Positions 33,845-43,056 of a stretch of 64,000 bases of DNA are shown in pieces. A model generated the notes under the pieces. That model was not told the origin of the DNA and searched no databases. It saw nothing but the letters and a program-made list of their open reading frames with translations. Within the stretch, counting starts at the first letter, position 1. Each line of letters opens with the position of its first letter. The stretch is from Cupriavidus sp. D384 (GTDB lineage Bacteria; Pseudomonadota; Gammaproteobacteria; Burkholderiales; Burkholderiaceae): positions 112,419 to 176,418 of the forward strand of contig NZ_BBQI01000099.1 of assembly GCF_001652915.1 (NCBI RefSeq). Direction: 5' to 3'. The translations under genes were made by a program, and so were the position numbers.

Positions 33845-34105
33845 GAAAGGGTTCCGGTAGGACAAGCCGCAATTGTTGCATAGCGTGCAAGCGCTTGGCG
33901 GAGCGGGCGTCAAGTCACCAGAAGTACCGTGGAAAATCTGCCGCAAACCGGCTGCCGGTGCGGCACCACGGGTGGCGCTGCTTTCACGTGTGGCGGGGTG
34001 GAGGGTACAATGCCTGCCTGTCGGGACGGATGTACCCCAGACCACGCAGTCAGACGCATCGCGGGAGACGGATCACGGGACCCGTCCCCGGCAACGTTAT
34101 CCTGC

Positions 34106-34687
34106 ATGACCATACGACATACGCCGTTTATTGCTTCGCTGAGCCTGGTTGCACTGGCAGCCTTGCCGCCGTTGCCCGCATGGGCAGCGCCTGGCAGGCC
34201 GCCCGCCATGGCACCGGCATCGTCGTCCGCGCCCGTGGCGGTCGACGAAGCCGAGGCCCTGTCACGCATGCTCAAGGGCGCGGCCACCGGACAGAACACC
34301 GGTGCGGCCGGCGTCCCCGAACTGCTGCGCAGTACCAATCGCCCGGACAGTGTGCTGGCGCGCGCCTGCCGCCAGCTCAACGATATCCTGCCCATCGAGA
34401 TCGATGGCGAGACGCGCCTGCGCCGCTGCCAGTCGATACCGGGCAAGCACGTGCTGTTTCAGCTGGAACTGACCAACTACCGCGGCCCGATGCTTGACCT
34501 GGCCAGCTTCGAGGTGAACTACGCCGCGCCGCTCCAGCGCAACATCTGCGCCAACCGCGACGTGGAAATCCTGACCAAGCTCGGCGTCAGCATGATGTTC
34601 CGCTACATGACGCGCAACGACCGCGGCGAGCGCCGCGTGGGCGACGTCTATATCAACGCACCGATCTGCGTATCTGCGCTGCGCTGA
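34106..34687 (+). CDS. Exported protein of unknown function
   Basis: This 193-residue protein begins with a signal peptide (PFIASLSLVALAALPPLPAWA, cleavage near AWAAP). The mature part has cysteines at ARACRQL, LRRCQS, NICANRD and PICVSA, suggesting two disulfides in the periplasm. ILPIEIDGETRLRRCQSIPGK and TNYRGPMLDLASFEVNY are distinctive, but I do not recognise the family. The start at ATG 34106 is chosen for the signal peptide; there is no clear ribosome site. A shared terminator with opgH follows. Confidence 0.7.
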   Translation: MTIRHTPFIASLSLVALAALPPLPAWAAPGRPPAMAPASSSAPVAVDEAEALSRMLKGAATGQNTGAAGVPELLRSTNRPDSVLARACRQLNDILPIEIDGETRLRRCQSIPGKHVLFQLELTNYRGPMLDLASFEVNYAAPLQRNICANRDVEILTKLGVSMMFRYMTRNDRGERRVGDVYINAPICVSALR

Positions 34688-34710
34688 AACGCATCCGTTT
34701 GAAACGGGCA

Positions 34711-34745
34711 ATGAAAACGGCAGGCCTTGAGCCTGCCGTTTTCAT
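34711..34745. terminator. Bidirectional terminator between exported-protein gene and opgH
   Basis: ATGAAAACGGCAGGC and GCCTGCCGTTTTCAT form a perfect 15-bp stem with a 5-base loop and T runs on both strands, serving both convergent genes. Confidence 0.92.
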
Positions 34746-34761
34746 TGCGGGTACCGTCAGT

Positions 34762-37368
34762 TCATGCCGCCCGTGGCCGCAAGGGCAGCACGTTCGGCGC
34801 GCGGCGCAGCAGCACCCGCGTTTCCTTCCACGCGGCGTCCGCCAGCGGCGATCCCCAGACCAGTTCGTGCAGCTTCGACAATGCGAACGGGTCGCCCAGC
34901 AGCACATGCTTCTGCGCCGGCGACAACGAACCCGGGCCATGGGTCAGCGCGTGCTGCACCAGCGATGCATGCTGCAGCCTGGCCGGCTCCGGCTGTACCG
35001 TGCGCGGCGTGGCCGTGGCGCACATCAGCGCGTTGGTCACGGGATCGACCACGGCATCGACGAAGCGCGGCGTTTCCTGGGCGCTTTCCACATGCTGCTG
35101 CGTTTCGACGATCTCGCGCGGCACGTAGGTTTCCTCGGGGATCATGAACAAACCGGCACGGCGCGCGGCGCGGCCCAGCGACACACGCGACAGCATTACC
35201 GACAGCGGAATCGACATCGCCAGCGAGCCCACGATCGGCAGCAGCCACCAGATGAAGCCCGGGCTCAGCCAGTACACGCCCGCACCCCATACCAGGCCCA
35301 GCACCGTGTGCCACCCGTGGCGGCGGAAGGCTTCGCCCCACGTGGTCTCGGCGTCCTCGCGCGGGGGCGACTTCCAAGAAATGCCCCAGCCGCTGTATGC
35401 CGCGATCACGAACTTCGTATGGAACAGCATGCGCGTCGGGGCCAGCAGCGCCGAGAGCGCCATTTCGATCAGCATGCTCAGGAACAGGCGCACCACGCCC
35501 CCGTACTGCTTCGCGTCCTTGAGCAGCAGGATCACGCTTGCCAGCTTCGGCAGGAACAGCAGCGTGGCGGTGGCGGAGAACAGCATCAGCGCCTTTTCCG
35601 GATGCCATTCGGGCCAGGTCGGAAACAGCTGGTACGGCTTGGTGAAGTACTCGGGCGGCACCAGCGCGTGCTTGGCCAGCGCGGCCGTGGACAGCAGCAG
35701 GAACAGGAACCACAGCGGCGCCGACACGTAGGCCATGATGCCGGTCAGGAACACGGCCCGGTGCACGGCATGGAAGCCCTGCTTCATCCACAGCCTGAAG
35801 TTCATCAGGTTGCCCTGGCACCAGCGGCGGTCGCGCTTGACCTCGTCCAGCAGGTTCGGCGGCAGTTCCTCGAACGAGCCCGGCAGGTCGTAGGCAATCC
35901 ACACGCCCCACCCTGCCCGCCGCATCATCGCGGCCTCGACAAAGTCGTGCGACAGGATTTCGCCGGACAGCGGCCCCTTGCCTGGCAGCGGCGCCAGCCC
36001 GCAGTGTTCCATGAACGGCTTGATGCGGATGATGGCGTTGTGGCCCCAGTAATGCGACTCGCCAAGCTGCCAGTAATGCAATCCCGCCGTAAACAGCGGA
36101 CCATAGACGCGCGTGGAAAACTGCTGCACCCGCGCATACAGCGTGTCGCGGCCCACGGCCAGCGGCGCGGTCTGGATGATGCCCGCGCCCGGGTTGGCTT
36201 CCATCAGGCGAGCCAGCGTCGCCAGGCAGTCGCCGCTCATCACGCTGTCGGCGTCCAGCACGATCATGTAGCGGTACTTGCTGCCCCAGCGGCGGCAAAA
36301 GTCGGCCACATTGCCGGTCTTGCGCTTCACGCGGTGGCGGCGCCAGCGATAGAAAATGCGGCCAAAACCGCCCACGGCACGGCACAGCTCGATCCACGCA
36401 TCGTGCTCGGCGGTGCGCAGGTCAGGATTGCCGCTATCGGACAGCACGAAGAAATCGAAGTGTTGCAGCTCGCCCGCGCGTTCCAGCGATTCGTACGTGG
36501 CACGCAGGCCCGCGAAGACGCGCGTCACGTCTTCGTTGCAGATCGGCATGATGATTGCCGTCCGCGCAGACGGGTCGAGCGGCGCATCGCTGGCCGCGCT
36601 GCGCGAGATCAGGTGCTTGTCGCCCCCCTTGAACAGCACCAGGAAGCCCATCATCGCCGTCCAGAAACCCGCCGAGACCCACGAGAACAGGATCGCGAAC
36701 AGCGTCAGGATAGCCACTTCGAGCGGATCGGCGCCGTGGTACGGCAGCACGCGCGACATGAAGTACGTGGCCATGATGGTCTGCCCGACCACCAGCGCCA
36801 GCAGGAACCAGCGGCGGTGCGAGCCGGCCGGGTGCCACTTGCCTTCGGCGTCGGGGCCGTCGTGCAGGGTGTCCCAGGTCTCGGGCACGGGCGGGCGGCC
36901 CAGCATCCGGCGCCAGGCGTTGCGGATGCCGCCCCAGACGATATGCGGCGGCCATTGGCGCGGCACCATCGAGGCGCGCTCGGGGTCCGGCCCCGTATTC
37001 ACGCGCACGGTGCCGTCGTCGTTTCGCTGCAGCAGCGGTTCGCCGTCCACCTGCGGGTTGCCATAGGCCATCGCAAAGCGACGACCCACCGATGCGTAGG
37101 TTGCCCCACCCGGGGCGCTGCCGTCATTCAAATCGGAAGCTTCCTTGTCCTTCGGATCGCGACCGGCCAGACGCGTCTGCAATTCAATCATGGCCGACGG
37201 CACTTCGATACCCTCGGCCGGCACGCTGGACATCAGCGATTTCGGGGTATCGGCCAGCAGTTCGCTACGCAGTTCGGGCGAAGCCGGCAGGCGGTCGACA
37301 TAGCGCTCGCATGCTGCCGCCGCCTGGGCCGGGCGCTGCTTTAGCCTGGGGGTAAGATGTAGCTCCAT
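34762..37368 (-). CDS. opgH: Osmoregulated periplasmic glucan glucosyltransferase
   Basis: This 868-residue inner-membrane GT2 enzyme builds the beta-1,2-glucan backbone from UDP-glucose. It has two N-terminal helices (about 190-250), a cytoplasmic GT domain with IIMPICNEDVTRVFAGL, YMIVLDADSVMSGD (DxD), LSHDFVEAAMMRRAGW and RDRRWCQGN ((R/Q)xxRW), and C-terminal helices. The length matches OpgH. Its start lies 28 bases inside opgG, so translation is coupled. The long N-terminus with RPPVPETWDTL is family-typical. Confidence 0.95.
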   Translation of the reverse strand: MELHLTPRLKQRPAQAAAACERYVDRLPASPELRSELLADTPKSLMSSVPAEGIEVPSAMIELQTRLAGRDPKDKEASDLNDGSAPGGATYASVGRRFAMAYGNPQVDGEPLLQRNDDGTVRVNTGPDPERASMVPRQWPPHIVWGGIRNAWRRMLGRPPVPETWDTLHDGPDAEGKWHPAGSHRRWFLLALVVGQTIMATYFMSRVLPYHGADPLEVAILTLFAILFSWVSAGFWTAMMGFLVLFKGGDKHLISRSAASDAPLDPSARTAIIMPICNEDVTRVFAGLRATYESLERAGELQHFDFFVLSDSGNPDLRTAEHDAWIELCRAVGGFGRIFYRWRRHRVKRKTGNVADFCRRWGSKYRYMIVLDADSVMSGDCLATLARLMEANPGAGIIQTAPLAVGRDTLYARVQQFSTRVYGPLFTAGLHYWQLGESHYWGHNAIIRIKPFMEHCGLAPLPGKGPLSGEILSHDFVEAAMMRRAGWGVWIAYDLPGSFEELPPNLLDEVKRDRRWCQGNLMNFRLWMKQGFHAVHRAVFLTGIMAYVSAPLWFLFLLLSTAALAKHALVPPEYFTKPYQLFPTWPEWHPEKALMLFSATATLLFLPKLASVILLLKDAKQYGGVVRLFLSMLIEMALSALLAPTRMLFHTKFVIAAYSGWGISWKSPPREDAETTWGEAFRRHGWHTVLGLVWGAGVYWLSPGFIWWLLPIVGSLAMSIPLSVMLSRVSLGRAARRAGLFMIPEETYVPREIVETQQHVESAQETPRFVDAVVDPVTNALMCATATPRTVQPEPARLQHASLVQHALTHGPGSLSPAQKHVLLGDPFALSKLHELVWGSPLADAAWKETRVLLRRAPNVLPLRPRAA

Positions 37369-38930
37369 GTCTCGGATTGGGTTGTATTGCCGTTGCGAAG
37401 ATAGCCGCGCAACTCAACCGGCTTGTTCTCGTCCTTGCGTCGCAAGAACATCGTCATGCGCCAGCCACCCGTGGCCTCGTTGCGCTGGACGGTTGTCTTC
37501 AGCAGTTCGCCGTTGGCGTCTGCCGATACCACCGGGTCCAGGCGTGCCTCCTCGGGCAGCTTCTTGAACGCGGGGCCTTCGAAATCCACCACCAGCGAGA
37601 AACTGGTGTCGTCCTGCTTGCGCGTCAGGCCCTGCCCGCGGCGCGTCTGCGTGACCCACGACAGCGGCGGCAGGTTTTCGCCATCCTTCTGCCACTTCAG
37701 CCGGTACTCGTAGTCGAACGCCTGCTTCGGCTTGGGCGGGTTATCCGGCACCCAGAACGCCACGATGTTGTCGTTGGTCTCGTCCGGCGTCGGAATCTGC
37801 ACCAGCTCCACGCGGCCCGAACCCCAGTTGCCCTTGGGCTCGACCCAGCCGCTCGGACGGCGCTCGTACCAGGAACCGATCTCCTGGTAGTTGTCGAAAT
37901 TGCGGTCGCGCTGCATCAGGCCGTAGCCCTGCGGATTGTTCGCGGCGAACGACGTCACCAGCAGGCGCTTGGGATTGACCAGCGGACGCCAGATCCATTC
38001 GCCGGTGCCAAGCTGCACCGACAGGCCGTCGGAGTCATGCACCTCGGGGCGGAAATCGGTGGTGGGCGATGGCTGGTTCTCGCCAAACAGGTACATGCTG
38101 GTCAGCGGCGCCAGGCCAAGCTTGGTCACGTGCTCACGCAGGAACAGGCGCGACTTGACCTCCATCACCGTCTCGTTGCCGGGCTTGATGATGAAGCGGT
38201 AGGCGCCGCTCATGCGGCGCGAGTCCATCAGCGCATAGATCGTCAGCTGCTTGTCGTTGGCCGACGGCCGCTCGATCCAGAATTCGGTAAAGCGCGGAAA
38301 TTCCTCGCCCGAGTTCAGCGCCGTATCGACTGCCAGGCCGCGGGCCGACAAGCCATACCACTGGTCCTTGCCCAGCGCGCGGAAGTAGCTGGCCCCCAGG
38401 AACGACGCCAGTTCGTCCTTGCGCTTGCCCTGGTTCAGCGGATACATCAGCCGGAAACCGGCAAATCCCAGCCCCTTGAGCTTGGCGGGGTCCACCTTGT
38501 GCGGCCCGTAGTTGAACGCTGCCGGGTCGAAGCGGAATTCACGTACGCTGTTGTTGACCACCTCGTTGATCCGCACGGGCTGGTCGAACACCATGCCCTC
38601 ATGGAAAAAAGAGATCTCGAACGGCAGCCGGGCCCCGCGCCAGGCAAAGCGCTCGGGCTTGTATTCGATCTCGCGATAGCGGTCGTACGTCAGCTCTTTC
38701 AGCTCGCGCGGCAGTTCCTGCGCCTTGGGCGGCTTGTACGGCGACGCCGACAGCTGGCGCGCGCGCGCCGCCACGGTTTCGAAATCGAATGCGTGGGCGG
38801 TCAGGGCCAGCACGGCCAGCATGCCGCCGCCAATCCAGCGCCCCAGCCCTGACATCCTGCCGGCTAAGCGGCGCGCGGGCGCGGCGGTCGGGCGTTGGAC
38901 AGGGCGGAACGACGTCGGATATGCGGACAT
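37341..38930 (-). CDS. opgG: Periplasmic glucan biosynthesis protein OpgG
   Basis: This protein of about 529 residues is needed for branching or release of osmoregulated periplasmic glucans. Its mature part begins AFDFETVAARARQLSASPY and contains PFEISFFHEGMVFDQPVRINEV, YFRALGKDQWYGLSARGLAVDT, FPRFTEFWIERP, QGYGLMQRDRNFDNYQEIGSWYERRPS and a C-terminal Ig-like domain. A signal peptide lies at about 55-72. ATG 38930 has no strong ribosome site; ATG 38855 would leave a shorter leader, and TTG 39008 a longer one. It forms an operon with opgH. Confidence 0.93.
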   Translation of the reverse strand: MSAYPTSFRPVQRPTAAPARRLAGRMSGLGRWIGGGMLAVLALTAHAFDFETVAARARQLSASPYKPPKAQELPRELKELTYDRYREIEYKPERFAWRGARLPFEISFFHEGMVFDQPVRINEVVNNSVREFRFDPAAFNYGPHKVDPAKLKGLGFAGFRLMYPLNQGKRKDELASFLGASYFRALGKDQWYGLSARGLAVDTALNSGEEFPRFTEFWIERPSANDKQLTIYALMDSRRMSGAYRFIIKPGNETVMEVKSRLFLREHVTKLGLAPLTSMYLFGENQPSPTTDFRPEVHDSDGLSVQLGTGEWIWRPLVNPKRLLVTSFAANNPQGYGLMQRDRNFDNYQEIGSWYERRPSGWVEPKGNWGSGRVELVQIPTPDETNDNIVAFWVPDNPPKPKQAFDYEYRLKWQKDGENLPPLSWVTQTRRGQGLTRKQDDTSFSLVVDFEGPAFKKLPEEARLDPVVSADANGELLKTTVQRNEATGGWRMTMFLRRKDENKPVELRGYLRNGNTTQSETWSYILPPG

Positions 38931-39416
38931 GAAGGCCGTAGACAGGGTTGGCAGGGAAGCAGGCGGCCGGACGAAGCGACCGCACCGGAATACGTCAGGA
39001 AACTTCAACGAGTGGCTACAGCAAAAGACGGACCAGCGTGCGGCGCATCAGACGCGGCAATAGTACGCAGGCCCGATACAGTCGGGATGCGCGCAACGTA
39101 CGCTTGTCGGGATTGTTGCAATGCGATGCGAAACCTTAACAATTCGAGCCTTAAAAGTCACGTTTCGTCACCGCAACCTTTGCAACAAAATGTCTCGCCT
39201 GTGGGCTGGAAGGCGCCTCGCGCGTGCGCTCAAAGGCTGAAGTCAAGCATAGATCATGCGCGGGAAGGCGCCATGAAGGGGCGCTGATGTCCGGGGGGTG
39301 GACCATCAATCGGGCAGATGCATGCGCGATTGTGCATTGAGATGCACCGAATCCGGGGCACGGCGCTTACAATCGCCCCGTTCACCCACCGGTTTTTTCA
39401 GCCACGAGGAATCGAC
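38931..39416. other. Divergent intergenic region opgG / exported protein
   Basis: No gene is supported. The most AT-rich part (39125-39200) probably holds the opgGH promoter. GTGCAT-TGAG-ATGCAC (39332-39347) is a 6-bp inverted repeat 70 bp before the rightward gene. Nothing else is recognised. Confidence 0.4.
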
Positions 39417-39818
39417 ATGCACGTACGGCGCCTAACCCGTCCGGCCCTGGCCGCCAGCCTGGGCTGCGCCCTGCTCCTGGGCACCACGCAACCCGCGTTC
39501 GCGTATTTCCAGACCTATCTGTCCGGCAGCATCATCGGCACGCTGACCAAGAAGGAAGCGGCCTCGCTGCAGCAATCCGTTGGCAAGGCGCTCAATGAAA
39601 CGGAGGATAACCAGGCCGTGGAATGGCACTACCCGGCCGAAAACCGCCGCCAGGCCGTCGATGGAACGATCACCCCGATCGCCACGAAGACCGACCAGGG
39701 TCAGAAGTGCCGCCGGCTCAAGTCTGATCTCAAGCGTGGCAGCGCCACCGAGGCCTGGTCGGGCTGGTTCTGCAAGCAGTCGAACGGCACGTGGAAGGCG
39801 CGGCACGTCGAAGACTGA
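39417..39818 (+). CDS. Small exported protein, possibly 17-kDa surface-antigen-like
   Basis: This 133-residue protein has a signal peptide (LAASLGCALLLGTTQPAFA). The mature protein contains LSGSIIGTLTKKEAASLQQSVGKALNETEDNQAVEW, then GQKCRRLKSDLK and GWFCKQSNGTWKARHVED. The pattern 'tRsY...C R.F......g....g.aCr..dGtW' is reminiscent of RT0821/Lpp0805-type surface proteins, here without a glycine zipper. GAGGA precedes ATG 39417. Family assignment is tentative. Confidence 0.65.
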   Translation: MHVRRLTRPALAASLGCALLLGTTQPAFAYFQTYLSGSIIGTLTKKEAASLQQSVGKALNETEDNQAVEWHYPAENRRQAVDGTITPIATKTDQGQKCRRLKSDLKRGSATEAWSGWFCKQSNGTWKARHVED

Positions 39819-39840
39819 AGCCGCGGCACCGTAGCAATGC

Positions 39841-39861
39841 GGCCGCTGCCCGGCAGCGGCC
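39841..39861. terminator. GC hairpin between convergent exported-protein genes
   Basis: GGCCGCTGCC and GGCAGCGGCC flank a single base in the 46-bp gap between two convergent stops. It lacks a T run. Confidence 0.4.
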
Positions 39862-39864
39862 TGC

Positions 39865-40434
39865 TCAATGGCAGAGGCGCGTCACCAGTTCGCCGGCCAG
39901 GGTACCGGACACCGCCTGTTGCGGCATGCCGGCCTGCGGGCCACGGATCGTATAGAGCGAGTCGCCACGGGCGTAGCGCTTGGGATATAGCGTCTGCTCG
40001 ATCACCGCGTACATCGACGTGGCACAGTTGAGCACCATCCGCTTCAGCGACGACCGGATCGTGTCGCCGCTGGCGGTCTTGATCACTCCTGGCGGCGCAT
40101 TGTGCACCAGCACCACGCCCACCTCGGGCCCGCGCCGGCGAATCGACGTCTGGTCCAGATAGGAAATCACGCCATTGGCGCCCATTAGCGGCAGCCAACG
40201 CTGGGGGTCAGGCGCACCCGGATCGGGCGACGCCACCTGCGTACACCCTTCGCGCGGCGAACCGCGGAAGATGGTGCCGCCATTGGGCCCCTGGCACTGG
40301 TAGAGACCGCTTGCCGCGGCGGCACGTGCGGGAGGATTGCTGAAGGACGGCGCGCCGTTGGACTCGGCCTGCGCCGCCACACTGAAACACGCGCCGGCGA
40401 GCAGGGCCGTGCGTGCGAGCATGCGGAAAAACAT
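39865..40434 (-). CDS. Exported protein, surface-adhesin E-like
   Basis: This 189-residue protein has a signal peptide (MLARTALLAGACFSVAAQA). A first segment, SGLYQCQGPNGGTIFRGSPREGCTQV, resembles a short DUF4124-like extracellular motif. The C-terminal two thirds (RWLPLMGANGVISYLDQTSIRRRG, SLKRMVLNCATSMYAVIEQTLYPKRYARGDSLY) look like the Haemophilus surface-adhesin E domain. ATG 40434 follows GAGGG. The role is unknown; a periplasmic or outer-membrane location is likely. Confidence 0.68.
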   Translation of the reverse strand: MFFRMLARTALLAGACFSVAAQAESNGAPSFSNPPARAAAASGLYQCQGPNGGTIFRGSPREGCTQVASPDPGAPDPQRWLPLMGANGVISYLDQTSIRRRGPEVGVVLVHNAPPGVIKTASGDTIRSSLKRMVLNCATSMYAVIEQTLYPKRYARGDSLYTIRGPQAGMPQQAVSGTLAGELVTRLCH

Positions 40435-40606
40435 CGGGGGGTACCCTCGTAAGGACGGGAAGAAGCCCCGGATTTTCGCACAGCCCGCGGCCCACGCGAC
40501 AACTCGCGACGAACGAAGTGGCCGGAATACGCCTCCCACGCGTCATTCCTGCGCGATATTCGCGCGTCGTTTGCGCAGGATCAGTCCACCCTTATCGCTG
40601 CGATGA

Positions 40607-41293
40607 TCAGCCTTGCTGCTCGCGCCACGCCACCAGGTCGGCGATGGTCAGCACCGGCAACTGGTACATCTGCGCAAAGGCCAGCGCCTCGGGCCGACGC
40701 GCCATCGTGCCGTCCGGATTCATCAGTTCGCACAGTACCGCCGCCGGCGACAGGCCGGCCATGCGGGCCAGTTCCACCGAGCCTTCGGTGTGGCCACGTC
40801 GCTGCAACACGCCGCCGTCCACGGCCACCAGGGGAAACACATGCCCCGGGCTGACCACCGCATCGGTGCCGGCATCATCGGCAATGGCGGCGCGGATGGT
40901 CGTGATGCGATCGGCCGCGCTGACGCCGGTGGTCACGCCCTCGCGCGCCTCGATGGACACCGTGAAGGCCGTGCCGTACTGGCTGCGATTGTTTTCGACC
41001 ATCGGACGCAGACCGAGCTGGCGCACCTTGCCGGCGGTCAGGCACAGGCAGACGATGCCGCTGCATTCGCGGATCATCATCGCCATGTTGGCGTTGGTCA
41101 GGCGTTCGGCGGCCAGGATCAGGTCGGCCTCGTTCTCGCGGTCGTCGTCGTCGAGCAGCACGACGGGACGCCCTTCGCGCATGGCGTCCAGCGCCTGGGC
41201 GATGCGCTCCGCAAGCGGGCGCGGGTCGGCTTCGGCCGTGGCAAGATCGCCAGCGGCCAGGTCGGAAAGATGGCTTTGGTTGAGAGTCAGCAT
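40607..41293 (-). CDS. ribB: 3,4-dihydroxy-2-butanone-4-phosphate synthase
   Basis: This 228-residue enzyme makes 3,4-dihydroxy-2-butanone-4-phosphate from ribulose-5-phosphate for riboflavin synthesis. Signatures are VVLLDDDDRENEADLILAAE, IRECSGIVCLCL, YGTAFTVSIEAREGVTTGVSAADR, PGHVFPLVAVDGGVLQRRGHTEGSVELARMAG and CELMNPDGTMAR. It lacks the fused GTP cyclohydrolase II domain of RibBA. It lies 135 bp downstream of an FMN riboswitch, which should shut it off when FMN is plentiful. GGAG precedes the ATG by 11 bases. Confidence 0.95.
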   Translation of the reverse strand: MLTLNQSHLSDLAAGDLATAEADPRPLAERIAQALDAMREGRPVVLLDDDDRENEADLILAAERLTNANMAMMIRECSGIVCLCLTAGKVRQLGLRPMVENNRSQYGTAFTVSIEAREGVTTGVSAADRITTIRAAIADDAGTDAVVSPGHVFPLVAVDGGVLQRRGHTEGSVELARMAGLSPAAVLCELMNPDGTMARRPEALAFAQMYQLPVLTIADLVAWREQQG

Positions 41294-41427
41294 TGGTGAA
41301 ACGCTCCGTGCAATGAAGTTTCCATGGGCGTTTCAGGGGAACGATCAGCGCAACCGCGCACAACGCTCCGCCCGCGCGCACGGGCAATGCCGTTCGCGCG
41401 TGGGAATGCCATGCGGATTCCGCCCAT

Positions 41428-41580
41428 CTTCTTTCATCCGGACTATGACCGTCGGCCCTGGCCTCTCACCAGGTCTGCTGACCCCGCACGGGAATGCGGG
41501 CGCTCGCGGGCTCGTGGCAACCCTGCCTTTCGACAGTGACCACATACCGCCGGTGGGGACTTTCACCCCGCCCTGAAGAC
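41428..41580 (-). ncRNA. FMN riboswitch (RFN element)
   Basis: On the minus strand the conserved RFN blocks appear in order: TTCAGGGCGGGGTG, CCCCACCGGCGGTA, GAGCCCGCGAGC, GGTCAGCAGACCTGGT, CCAGGGCCGACGGT and ATAGTCCGGATGAAAGAAG. They form the six-stem FMN aptamer directly upstream of ribB. The segment between aptamer and ATG (41294-41427) is GC-rich, with a stem around CCCACGCGCG/CGCGCGGG but no T run, so control is more likely at translation initiation than by intrinsic termination. Confidence 0.96.
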
Positions 41581-41692
41581 GTAACGATGCCGCCGCAGCC
41601 TGCATGCCACGACGGCGGGGCGATGTTAGCACGACTGTGCTTTTTTGGCCGAACTGCTACCTGGAAAGAGTTTCCCAGTAGCAATGCACCGG

Positions 41693-42574
41693 CTACGACG
41701 ACTTCACCGCAGTGGCCGCCATCGCCTCGAACAGTTCGCGGGTCGCGTCGTCTGCGGGATAGAAGCACTCGATCCGCAGTTCCTGCAGCGTGACGTCCTG
41801 CGGGTTGCCGAGCGTGGTCAGCGTGGAAAACAGCGACGCGCGGAAGCGCCCGGCGTGCACCACCACTGGCAATACCGGCGGCAACGGCCCCTCGGCGGGA
41901 TCGTCCTCCACCAGCAGCACGCCGCCGGGACCCACCATGTCCGGATGCCATTCGGCTATGCGGCGAAAGATCTCACGTGCGGTCTGGTCGTGTGCCTGCA
42001 CCTGCAACGCCTGTGAGACGCGACGCAGCAGATAGCGGCCCACCTGGCGCGCATTCTCCAGCACCGGCCACAACCCGTTGGGATCGAACACCGCCAGCAT
42101 CAGGTTCAGGCGCCCGCCCTGGCCGTCCAGCACCGCCGGCTGGCGCTTGCCCAGCAGTTGCGCCAGCATGCGCCGGTACGCGTCGTTGGCATCGACCAGA
42201 TGCCAGAAGCGGTCCAGCACCACCGCCGGATACGGCTCCTGCTTGGACAGGATCAGCGAAATCGCGTGACGCACCATCTGCATGGTCGGCGCGCCCAGCG
42301 TGTTCTCGCTGTAGGCCGGGGCATAGCCGCTTGCCAGCAGCAGCCGGTTGCGCTGGCGCAGCGGCACGCCAAGCCGGTCGGCCAGCGCCAGCACCATCTC
42401 GCGGCTGGGCCGGGCGCGACCCGATTCGAGAAAGCTGATATGGCGCTGTGACACCCCGGCCGCCAGCGACAGCGCCAGTTGGCTGTAGCCGCGCTTGCCG
42501 CGCCAGTAGCGCAGGAGTCCGGGAAAGTCGAGAGCGGCTTCGGAGCCAGGCGTGAGCGTTTCCATGCAACGCAT
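41693..42574 (-). CDS. XRE-family regulator with MmyB-like ligand-binding domain
   Basis: This 293-residue protein has an N-terminal helix-turn-helix (LLRYWRGKRGYSQLALSLAAGVSQRHISFLESGRARPSREMVLALADRLGV) and a long C-terminal domain (GYAPAYSENTLGAPTM, LDRFWHLVDANDAYRRML, GRFRASLFSTLTTLGNPQDVTLQELRIECFYPAD) typical of MmyB/MLTR-type regulators, thought to bind small hydrophobic ligands. ATG 42565 is an alternative start. It lies between the riboswitch and higBA with no obvious target gene; autoregulation is likely. Confidence 0.87.
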   Translation of the reverse strand: MRCMETLTPGSEAALDFPGLLRYWRGKRGYSQLALSLAAGVSQRHISFLESGRARPSREMVLALADRLGVPLRQRNRLLLASGYAPAYSENTLGAPTMQMVRHAISLILSKQEPYPAVVLDRFWHLVDANDAYRRMLAQLLGKRQPAVLDGQGGRLNLMLAVFDPNGLWPVLENARQVGRYLLRRVSQALQVQAHDQTAREIFRRIAEWHPDMVGPGGVLLVEDDPAEGPLPPVLPVVVHAGRFRASLFSTLTTLGNPQDVTLQELRIECFYPADDATRELFEAMAATAVKSS

Positions 42575-42756
42575 TACAGCACATGGCCGGATGCTGTACG
42601 ACTACCTGCCAGGTAATCGCCGTCATTCACGCCCGTGCCGGATCGGGCCCAGATTAGACCCATAAAGCCGGCGTCTTTCAGATTCGTCGCATTTCGCTGG
42701 CGCGCGGCGCCCCCTAGCATGTCCGCTTTCCCTCTATCTCGATGCGGGCCAACCAC

Positions 42757-43056
42757 ATGATCTGTTCCCTTGCCGACAAGTCCACGGCCGCGCTGTTCTG
42801 CGGCCATCACGTGCATACCCTGCCCCCGGCCATCCAGTCCGGCGCCATGCGCAAGCTGGCAATGCTGGACGCCGCAGTGTCGCCACCGGACCTGGCCGCC
42901 GCCCCGGCCAACGAACTGGAACCGATGCGCGGGCGGCGGCGCGGCCAGTGGCGGGTGCGCATCGAGGGCGACTGGCATCTGTGCTTCCGCTTCCTCAATG
43001 GCGAAGCCTGGGATGTGGAGGTTGCGCAATGCCCCGCGGACGAGGAGCAAGCATGA
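42757..43056 (+). CDS. higB: HigB-type toxin (RelE/ParE superfamily)
   Basis: This 99-residue protein resembles ribosome-dependent mRNA endonuclease HigB. It matches the typical pattern ICSLADKSTAALFCG, MRKLAMLDAAVSPPDLAAAPANELEPM, GQWRVRIEGDWHLCFRF and AWDVEV. ATG 42757 is chosen over ATG 42742 because relatives begin M-I-x-S. It precedes its antitoxin, with a 4-base overlap (ATGA), the usual toxin-first order of higBA. Confidence 0.87.
   Translation: MICSLADKSTAALFCGHHVHTLPPAIQSGAMRKLAMLDAAVSPPDLAAAPANELEPMRGRRRGQWRVRIEGDWHLCFRFLNGEAWDVEVAQCPADEEQA

Noticed and set aside
34699..37344. 881-codon open frame on the + strand across opgH
   Set aside because: It is antisense to opgH, rich in His/Arg/Gln as expected from the complement of a GC-rich gene, and has no recognisable domain.
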